The notes under the pieces were generated by a model. It ran no database searches. It had not been told where the DNA came from and saw nothing but the letters and a program-made list of their open reading frames with translations. DNA of 37,082 nucleotides. Origin: Planctomycetaceae bacterium. Lineage in GTDB: Bacteria > Planctomycetota > Planctomycetia > Pirellulales > Pirellulaceae. The stretch is from contig PBOG01000048.1 in assembly GCA_002724245.1 (NCBI GenBank), positions 1-37,082 on the forward strand, given 5' to 3'. Positions within the stretch are counted from its first letter, which is position 1. Each line of letters opens with the position of its first letter. Positions 7,736-13,937 of this stretch are shown piece by piece. The translations under genes and the position numbers were made by a program.

Positions 7736-9004
7736 ATGAAACGTACTGAATTGCCTGCGGAGGGATTGGCTCCGGACAAGGTTGTGCACGCCATGGGTAA
7801 GATTCGGGCAGATGATGCTCCATGGTATGGTCCACGTCGTTTTATTGGAGGCAGTTATTACGGCGGCGAAGAAGTCCAGCAGGTTGCCGATCGAGCCAGT
7901 CAGGACTATCAGCACTACAACGCGTTATACGCCGGCAAGGTCTTTCCCAGCCTGGTGCGTTATGAGCGGGAGGTGGTGGACATTCTTTTGAGTCTGTTGC
8001 AAGCGCCTCAGACGGCTAGTGGATGCGTTACTTCAGGAGGTACAGAGAGCCTGCTGCTGGCGGTGAAGACGGCTCGCGATTGGGCCGCGGCCGAACGGCG
8101 TGGCGCCCAGTCTCCAGAGGCAACCCCTGAGATTGTCGTGCCGTATGCCGCGCATCCCGGCTTTGACAAAGCAGCTCACCTGTTGGGGATGCGGTCGATT
8201 CGCGTGCCGGAGGGACCCGGGTATCGAGCCGACGTGGGAGCAATAGCGCAGGCGATCACCAGCAATACGGTGATGCTGGCGGCTTCCGCGCCCTCCTACC
8301 CCTACGGGGTGACGGATCCCATCGACGAGTTGGCAGAGTTGGCGAGGACACAGCAGCTCTGGCTGCATGTCGATGCCTGTCACGGTGGTTTTGTGTTACC
8401 GTTTGCCCGCAAGTTGGGTCATGCGGTTCCCGCTTTCGATTTTGCCATTCCGGGAGTGACTTCGATTTCTGTTGACGTGCACAAGCTAGGTTACGCGAAT
8501 AAGGGCGTTTCGGCTTTGTTATTGCGGGACCACGAACTCAGTGAATTTCAGCATTACGGATTTACGAACTGGCCGGCGGGTGCCTACCGGACCGCAGCGG
8601 TCAGCGGATCACGTTCTGCCGGGGGCCTGGCCTCAGCCTGGGCTGTGATGCAGTTTCTCGGCGAGGCGGGGTATTGCGAGATTGTCGAGAATATCATTGC
8701 CACACGTGAAAAACTGGTTACCGGCATCGGCCGAATTGCCGATCTTCAGGTACGGGGAAAGCCTGATGGGTATTTGGTCGCATTCGGGTCTGATGATTAT
8801 GACAGCCATGCCGTGGCGGACGGCATGGAAGACCGTGATTGGGTTTTTAACCGCCTGCGAAATCCGCCATCGTTACATCTGTTCCTTGACCGTTCGCATA
8901 GCGATTCGGTCGACGTATTTCTGGCGGATTTGCACCAGGTCATGGAGGAGGTGCGATCGGGCCGGCGTCAAGCGCGTGCCGTAGACGCAGTGTACGCGGT
9001 CTGA
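7736..9004 (+). CDS. PLP-dependent lyase resembling sphingosine-1-phosphate lyase (group II decarboxylase fold)
   Basis: 422 residues, fold type I. Family marks in order: NALYAGKVFPSLVRYEREVV near 61-80, which corresponds to the NPLH-x-x-FP region of sphingosine-phosphate lyases; CVTSGGTESLLLAVKTARDW; LHVDACHGGFVLPFARKLG, with the Asp that pairs with the PLP ring nitrogen; and GVTSISVDVHKLGYANKG, with Lys250 as the expected Schiff-base lysine. The usual HKYGY reads HKLGY. There is no N-terminal membrane helix, so it resembles the soluble bacterial enzymes. Known members cleave long-chain-base phosphates to an aldehyde and phosphoethanolamine; glutamate or tyrosine decarboxylase activity is the alternative. 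No sphingolipid synthesis gene is visible nearby. The ribosome site is weak (GGAAG 10 nt upstream). Confidence 0.85.
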   Translation: MKRTELPAEGLAPDKVVHAMGKIRADDAPWYGPRRFIGGSYYGGEEVQQVADRASQDYQHYNALYAGKVFPSLVRYEREVVDILLSLLQAPQTASGCVTSGGTESLLLAVKTARDWAAAERRGAQSPEATPEIVVPYAAHPGFDKAAHLLGMRSIRVPEGPGYRADVGAIAQAITSNTVMLAASAPSYPYGVTDPIDELAELARTQQLWLHVDACHGGFVLPFARKLGHAVPAFDFAIPGVTSISVDVHKLGYANKGVSALLLRDHELSEFQHYGFTNWPAGAYRTAAVSGSRSAGGLASAWAVMQFLGEAGYCEIVENIIATREKLVTGIGRIADLQVRGKPDGYLVAFGSDDYDSHAVADGMEDRDWVFNRLRNPPSLHLFLDRSHSDSVDVFLADLHQVMEEVRSGRRQARAVDAVYAV

Positions 9005-9046
9005 ATACCTCTCTGTCGGGGTGTGATGAAAGCTGGTGAGTTGTAT

Positions 9047-9075
9047 TTCCTGAAAGCCGTCCGGCAGGTTAAGAT
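9047..9075 (+). promoter_or_regulatory. Possible promoter with TAAGAT box before the second DUF1501 gene
   Basis: TAAGAT at 9070-9075, within GGTTAAGATA, lies 56 nt before the DUF1501 start. The segment 17 nt upstream (TTCCTG at 9047-9052) is a poor -35. The box matters because the same TAAGATA occurs before three other genes in this window. Confidence 0.35.
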
Positions 9076-9131
9076 ATCAAGCAAGTCATGAGCCGCACCG
9101 GTTCCCGAATCGTTGGATGTGGAGAGTGAGC

Positions 9132-10478
9132 ATGCTCAATTTTTCCGATCGTCGAAAGTTCTACCAGTGCGATGGAATCGCACGACGTTCATTTTTGCAG
9201 GTTGGTGGGTTGGCACTCGGTGGAATGGCCCTCCCGCAGATGCTGCAGGCTGAGGCGACTTCGGGCATTCGCGATTCGCAAAAATCCGTCATTATGATTT
9301 ATTTGACGGGCGGCCCACCGCATCAGGACATGGTCGATCTGAAACCGCATGCTCCGGCAGAAATCCGTGGCGAGTTCTCGCCCATCTCGACCTGTTTGCC
9401 AGGGATCCAGATCAGTGAGCACATGCCGCGTTTGGCGCGCATGTTGGATCGTTTTGTCACCATTCGTACGCTGGTGGGTTCCAATGGTGGACATACCTCT
9501 TTTCAATGCGTCACGGGACGTAGTTCCGGGAACCAGCCACAGGGTGGCTGGCCGGGGGTTGGTTCGGTTCTCTCCAAGTTGCACGGCCCGCGCCATACAG
9601 GCGTGCCACCGGCGATGAATTTGTTCATGAAGATGGCCCACAAACCCTACAACCATCCGGGCCCCGGATTTTTGGGAATGAGCCATCAGGCATTCCAGCC
9701 TGAGGCGGAGGGCCAGGAAAACCTCAAGTTAGAAACTCTTGGCGTGAACCGTCTGGATGACCGTCGCGAATTACTTCGCGCATTCGATGGCTTTCGTCGA
9801 CAGGTCGACCGTCGCGTCGAGGGCGGGGGGCTCGATCCCTTTACGGAGCAGGCGCTGAATGTTCTCACTTCCAGTCAGCTTGCCGACGCGCTTGATCTCG
9901 AGAAAGAGGATCCACAGATCCGTGCGAGTTATGGAAAAGACGATACCAAGGTGCTTTCATATGGCCACTTGGGTTACCAGGCAATCATGTCGAAGTTTCT
10001 GTTAGCACGCAGGCTGGTGCAGGCCGGAGCTCGCAGTGTGACCGCGACGTTTGCGGATTTTGACTGGCATGGCGGTAATTTTTCGAATGGTCGCAAGGTG
10101 TTGCCATTGCTGGATCAGGGCCTTACGGCGTTGATTGAAGATCTTTACCGACACGGAATGCAGGATGATGTGACTGTCGTGGTGTGGGGTGAATTTGGGC
10201 GGACTCCCCGGATCAACAAGAGCGCGGGGCGAGACCACTGGAGCCGCAATGCGTTTGCCTTGCTGGCAGGCGGAGGAATGCCTGTTGGCCAGGTCATCGG
10301 TTCTACTAATGCTTACGCGGAAGAGCCGGCAGACCGTCCCGTGCATTTCCAGGAAGTGTTTGCCACGATCTACCGCAACCTGGGAATTGATGTGCAGCAG
10401 ACCACAATCACAGACCTGAACGGTCGGCCTCGCTACCTGGTCGACGACGGTTATCTGCCGTTACAAGAATTGATGTAG
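9132..10478 (+). CDS. DUF1501 family protein, Tat-exported (orphan copy 2)
   Basis: 448 residues. The start at 9132 is preferred to ATG 9117 because GGAG at 9121-9124 sits 7 nt before it. A twin-arginine leader is present (ARRSFLQVGGLALGGMALPQMLQ, RR at 18-19). DUF1501 core motifs are VIMIYLTGGPPHQDMVDLKP, SEHMPRLARMLDRF, GGHTSFQCVTGR, FDWHGGNFSNG and WGEFGRTPRINKSAGRDHWS. The first motif has Pro-Pro-His where most members have Pro-Ser-His. It shares only the family core with copy 1, so the two are not recent duplicates. No DUF1549 partner is adjacent; the HpaI-type aldolase gene follows after 87 bp. Function is unsettled. Confidence 0.9.
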   Translation: MLNFSDRRKFYQCDGIARRSFLQVGGLALGGMALPQMLQAEATSGIRDSQKSVIMIYLTGGPPHQDMVDLKPHAPAEIRGEFSPISTCLPGIQISEHMPRLARMLDRFVTIRTLVGSNGGHTSFQCVTGRSSGNQPQGGWPGVGSVLSKLHGPRHTGVPPAMNLFMKMAHKPYNHPGPGFLGMSHQAFQPEAEGQENLKLETLGVNRLDDRRELLRAFDGFRRQVDRRVEGGGLDPFTEQALNVLTSSQLADALDLEKEDPQIRASYGKDDTKVLSYGHLGYQAIMSKFLLARRLVQAGARSVTATFADFDWHGGNFSNGRKVLPLLDQGLTALIEDLYRHGMQDDVTVVVWGEFGRTPRINKSAGRDHWSRNAFALLAGGGMPVGQVIGSTNAYAEEPADRPVHFQEVFATIYRNLGIDVQQTTITDLNGRPRYLVDDGYLPLQELM

Positions 10479-10565
10479 TTAGTGGTTTGGAAGTAACCGG
10501 TTGGTTACGAAGATACGTCTACCGTATCTATTTTCCGGTTTGATTGATCGCGGGGTGGCATTAGC

Positions 10566-11318
10566 ATGACTGACGGTTTCCGTGCGCGGTTACAGCAGCG
10601 AGATCCACTACTAGGTACGATGATTACCTTACCGTTGGGCTCCACTGCGGAAATTCTCGCAGAAGCGGGGTTTGACTGGTTTTTTGTTGATGGTGAACAC
10701 GGCCCTTTGGAAACAGCCGATTTACTTGGCATTTTGCAAGCTGTTGGGCAGCGGGTTCCCTGCGTGGTTCGCGTACCGGTTCGTGGTGAAGCGCCGATCA
10801 AGAAGGTGCTTGATCTGGGGGCGGATGGTGTGATTGTGCCGCAGGTCAACACTGCGGCGCAGGCGGCCGAAGTTGTCGGACATGCCCGGTACGCGCCGGA
10901 GGGTTCGCGGGGAGTAGGCCTGGCACGTGCCCATGGGTACGGGTATCGGTTCCAGGAGTACGTCGATTCGGCGAATGACCGTATTGCCGTGATCGTACAG
11001 GCAGAACACGCCGACGCAGTTGAGAATATCGATGAGATCGTGAAGGTTGATGGAGTCGATGCCGTTCTTTTAGGACCCTATGACCTGGCGGCCAGCCTCG
11101 GGAAAATGGGACAGATTGATGATCCCATCGTGACTCAGGCGATTGACCGTGTGACGCAAGCCTGTCTGGATGTTGACATGCCGTTAGGGATTTTTGGTGT
11201 GACGTCAGATGCGGTGCGTCCCTATATGGAACGCGGTTATCGCTTGATCGTGGCAGGGGTCGATGTCTTGTTTCTGGGCAGTGGAGCGCGGAAGATGCTC
11301 GGAGAGCTGCGCGGGTAG
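10566..11318 (+). CDS. HpcH/HpaI family metal-dependent class II aldolase (copy 1)
   Basis: 250 residues, the normal length for this family of divalent-metal, pyruvate-type aldolases. Motifs: FVDGEHGPLE near 40-49 (catalytic His), VVRVPVR with the substrate-binding Arg, LGADGVIVPQVNTAAQA, GSRGVGLARAHGYG, VIVQAEHADAVENIDEI (metal Glu), and LLGPYDLAASLG (metal Asp). Most homologues have QIET where this protein has QAEH, which keeps the Glu. Enzymes of this kind cleave 2-keto-4-hydroxy acids to pyruvate and an aldehyde, or run the reverse with acceptors such as glyoxylate. It is 87 bp behind DUF1501 copy 2 and convergent with the DUF58 gene. The physiological substrate cannot be read from the sequence. 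Confidence 0.92.
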   Translation: MTDGFRARLQQRDPLLGTMITLPLGSTAEILAEAGFDWFFVDGEHGPLETADLLGILQAVGQRVPCVVRVPVRGEAPIKKVLDLGADGVIVPQVNTAAQAAEVVGHARYAPEGSRGVGLARAHGYGYRFQEYVDSANDRIAVIVQAEHADAVENIDEIVKVDGVDAVLLGPYDLAASLGKMGQIDDPIVTQAIDRVTQACLDVDMPLGIFGVTSDAVRPYMERGYRLIVAGVDVLFLGSGARKMLGELRG

Positions 11319-11357
11319 TTTGGTGCCTGGATCATGGCGTCTCGCCCAAGGCGGGCG

Positions 11358-12326
11358 CTATGAAGGCGAAGTTCGCGAACGCAGGCCGCTTTGGCGGCCT
11401 GCAGCACGGCGCTTCTGCGGTATTGTTTCCGAGCGGTGCTTGCTACTACTGCGTTCCACCAGCAAGCGGCTCAATACGGTGTCGATAGCACTGTCAGTGC
11501 GTACCAGAGTGTAGTCGATTGCTTGCTGGTAGCAGTGGTTCTGCAAGGCATCTCGGAATGCCTGGAATTCGGACAAGTAGGCGGACCTCACGGTTTGGGG
11601 ATCCGTGATGACGCCTGGCTCTTGTTCCAGGTCGAGGAAACGCATTCGCTGTTTGAAGGGGAAGTCGAGTTCAGCCGGGTCGAGGACCTGGAGAAGAGCC
11701 ACTTCATGCTGGCGGTGTCGCAAGTGTTTGAGGCCGGCTGCGAACGGTTCCAGTTCGTCGATGCAATCACTCAGGATGATGACGATTCCTCGTTTCTGAA
11801 AGCGTTCAGCCAATTCATGAAAGAGAGGGCCAGCGCGGGTTGTGGTTGATTCAGGACTGGATTGGAGTACTTGTAGGATTGACTCCAGGTGTGTTGCGTT
11901 TGAGCTGGGATTCAAAGTGGAACGCACGATTTCATCGTATGTGGTTAACGACACGGCATCGTGGCTGTTCAGAACGATCCAGGCCAGGGAAGCTGCCAGG
12001 CACTTTGCGTATTCCAACTTGCTTAAAGGCGCAGCAGGACCCTGGTAACGCATGCTGGCACTTACATCGAGCACCAGGTAGCAAACAAGATTGGTTTCAT
12101 CTTCGAATTGTTTGACGTAGTACTTGTCAGTCCGACCGAACACCTTCCAATCGACGTAGCGGATTTCATCCCCCGGGACATAGGCGCGATGTTCCGCAAA
12201 TTCAGTCGAGAATCCGCGATAAGGGCTGCGGTGCGGGCCGGCCATAAAGCCTTCTACGATCTTGCGGGCACGCAGCTGCAACCCTTCGAGTTTCGCCAGA
12301 TCATGGGGGTCAAGGAAAGAGTTCAT
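11358..12326 (-). CDS. DUF58 domain protein (von Willebrand A-like)
   Basis: 322 residues. DUF58 signature YVPGDEIRYVDWKVFGRTDKYYVKQFEDE lies near 50-77. The VWA-like MIDAS start LVLDVSASM follows near 86-94, and VIILSDCIDEL near 180 supplies the later strand. DUF58 proteins normally partner with a MoxR-type AAA ATPase and membrane VWA proteins. No MoxR gene is next to this one: its upstream neighbour is a DUF1501 gene 151 bp away on the same strand. The C-terminal 30 residues are basic and low in complexity (RRAAGRQSGLRSRTSPS). The gene is convergent with the aldolase, with 39 bp between stop codons. Confidence 0.92.
   Translation of the reverse strand: MNSFLDPHDLAKLEGLQLRARKIVEGFMAGPHRSPYRGFSTEFAEHRAYVPGDEIRYVDWKVFGRTDKYYVKQFEDETNLVCYLVLDVSASMRYQGPAAPLSKLEYAKCLAASLAWIVLNSHDAVSLTTYDEIVRSTLNPSSNATHLESILQVLQSSPESTTTRAGPLFHELAERFQKRGIVIILSDCIDELEPFAAGLKHLRHRQHEVALLQVLDPAELDFPFKQRMRFLDLEQEPGVITDPQTVRSAYLSEFQAFRDALQNHCYQQAIDYTLVRTDSAIDTVLSRLLVERSSSKHRSETIPQKRRAAGRQSGLRSRTSPS
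11381..11402. terminator. Perfect 9-bp-stem hairpin between convergent genes
   Basis: GCAGGCCGC at 11381-11389 pairs with GCGGCCTGC at 11394-11402 around a four-base loop. It lies inside the last codons of the DUF58 gene and about 60 bp past the aldolase stop. A weaker stem (CGCCC 11343-11347 with GGGCG 11353-11357) sits between the stops. Neither has a U-tract, so a bidirectional terminator role is only possible. Confidence 0.35.
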
Positions 12327-12477
12327 GTCGAGAGTGTGGTTTGAGGAATTGTGTCACCGTGACGGTAACGGGCTGGGCTCAATAGATGCTTCATCAAGTC
12401 ATCGAATGACAACACGGCAGTCTGCGCAAATTCAGGCATTGCAGACGCGGTAAAGGAGGTACGAACTACCCGCGAGC

Positions 12478-13905
12478 TCAACTAATCAGGTCGTCGAGCA
12501 CTTCACCGCCGATATCGGTCAGTTGTCGGTTGCGGCCGGCATGCAGATAACGCAGCCGTTCGTCATCGAGGCCCATCAGGTTCAATAGCGTCGCATGGAC
12601 ATGTCGGATGTGAATTGGTTCCTCCACACTTCGGAGGCTGAAGTCGTCGGTTTGTCCGACGGTTGCGCCAGGTTTCACATTGCCGCCGGCCATCCACATC
12701 ACCAGTCCATAGGAATTATGATCGCGTCCAGGCTTGTCGTTCATTTTTCCGTTCTTGAACGGGGTTCGACCCATCTCGGAAGCCCAGACGACCAGAGTTT
12801 CCTCCAACAGTCCTCGCTGTTCGAGATCGCTCAGCAATGCTGCGACCGGTTGGTCGACTTCACGAGAGTGGCGGATCATGCGGCCTTGTACATCGCCGTG
12901 GTCATCCCAGCTGTGCTGGTTGATTTGCACACCGTGTACCAGGAGTGTGTAACGTACTCCACTTTCAGCGAGTCGCCGTGCCAGCAGGCATTGCCGTCCA
13001 AAACCCGCAGTCTCAGCTCGATCGAGGCCATAGAGCTTATGGATGTGTTCGGGTTCTTTGGAGAGATCTACTAACTCGGGCGCACGTGTTTGCATGCGAA
13101 ATGCGAGTTCGTAGGCGTGAATACGGGCTTCCAGCTCGCCACTGTCATCGCGATTTTCGAGATGCTTCTGGTTGAGCCATCGCAGTTGTTCCAGTTCTTG
13201 TCGTTGCCGACTTGCGGACAGCCCTTGGGGCGCTGAAAGATTCAGGATGGGAGTACCCTTTGCCCGCAGTAATGTGCCCTGATGGGCAGCAGGCAGGTAG
13301 CCATTGCTCCAGACCGCAGCGCCATTCACGGGAGCACCTCGTGGGTCTTGCACTACCATGTAGGCAGGCATGTCCTGATTCTCGCTGCCCAGACCGTAGG
13401 CCATCCACGAACCCACTGAGGGGCTTCCAGGAAATTGACTTCCCGTGGTGACATGGAGCGTTGAAGGCCCATGGTTTTGGTTGTCCGTTTTGATGCCGTG
13501 TACAAAGGCCAGCCGGTCGACTTGCTTTGCCAGATGTGGGAACAGTTCTGAGATATAACGCCCTGATTCTCCGTGTTGCTGGAACTTGAAAGCGCTACCC
13601 ACACAGACATGTTCAAACGACAGGCGTCCTTGTAGTTCTCCGCGGACATTCGGGTTGCCTGGCAGTTGCTTGCCATGCAGTTTGTTCAATTCAGGCTTGT
13701 ATTCGAACGAATCCATTTGGCTCACGCCGCCTTGCATGAACAGGAAAATGCAACGTTTCGCGCGCCGTGGAAGATGCGCAACGCGAGGTGCAAATGGGTT
13801 ACTGTTATCGGCTTGTACAGGATTATCCTGCGCCAGCAGACTGGCGAGCCCCAGTGTTCCCAGGCCGTTGTAGGACTGCTGGAGAAAAGCACGCCGTGAT
13901 GACAT
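12478..13905 (-). CDS. DUF1501 family protein, Tat-exported (copy 3, paired with DUF1549/1553)
   Basis: 475 residues. A twin-arginine leader opens the protein (SSRRAFLQQSYNGLGTLGL). The DUF1501 core shows CIFLFMQGGVSQMDSFEYKP near 51-70, where the family's usual Ser-His is Ser-Gln. It continues with PHLAKQVDRLAFVHG, SVGSWMAYGLG, a WDDHGDVQGR segment, ASEMGRTPF and GRDHNSYGLVMWMAGG. The gene starts 32 bp after the DUF1549/1553 gene on the same strand, the classic planctomycete pair, so the two are probably co-transcribed. Both are exported, suggesting they act together in the periplasm or at the surface. The function of the pair is not established; links to polysaccharide use have been proposed. 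Confidence 0.93.
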   Translation of the reverse strand: MSSRRAFLQQSYNGLGTLGLASLLAQDNPVQADNSNPFAPRVAHLPRRAKRCIFLFMQGGVSQMDSFEYKPELNKLHGKQLPGNPNVRGELQGRLSFEHVCVGSAFKFQQHGESGRYISELFPHLAKQVDRLAFVHGIKTDNQNHGPSTLHVTTGSQFPGSPSVGSWMAYGLGSENQDMPAYMVVQDPRGAPVNGAAVWSNGYLPAAHQGTLLRAKGTPILNLSAPQGLSASRQRQELEQLRWLNQKHLENRDDSGELEARIHAYELAFRMQTRAPELVDLSKEPEHIHKLYGLDRAETAGFGRQCLLARRLAESGVRYTLLVHGVQINQHSWDDHGDVQGRMIRHSREVDQPVAALLSDLEQRGLLEETLVVWASEMGRTPFKNGKMNDKPGRDHNSYGLVMWMAGGNVKPGATVGQTDDFSLRSVEEPIHIRHVHATLLNLMGLDDERLRYLHAGRNRQLTDIGGEVLDDLIS

Positions 13906-13937
13906 GGCTGTTTTCCTTCGCGGTGTCGGGTTTTACG

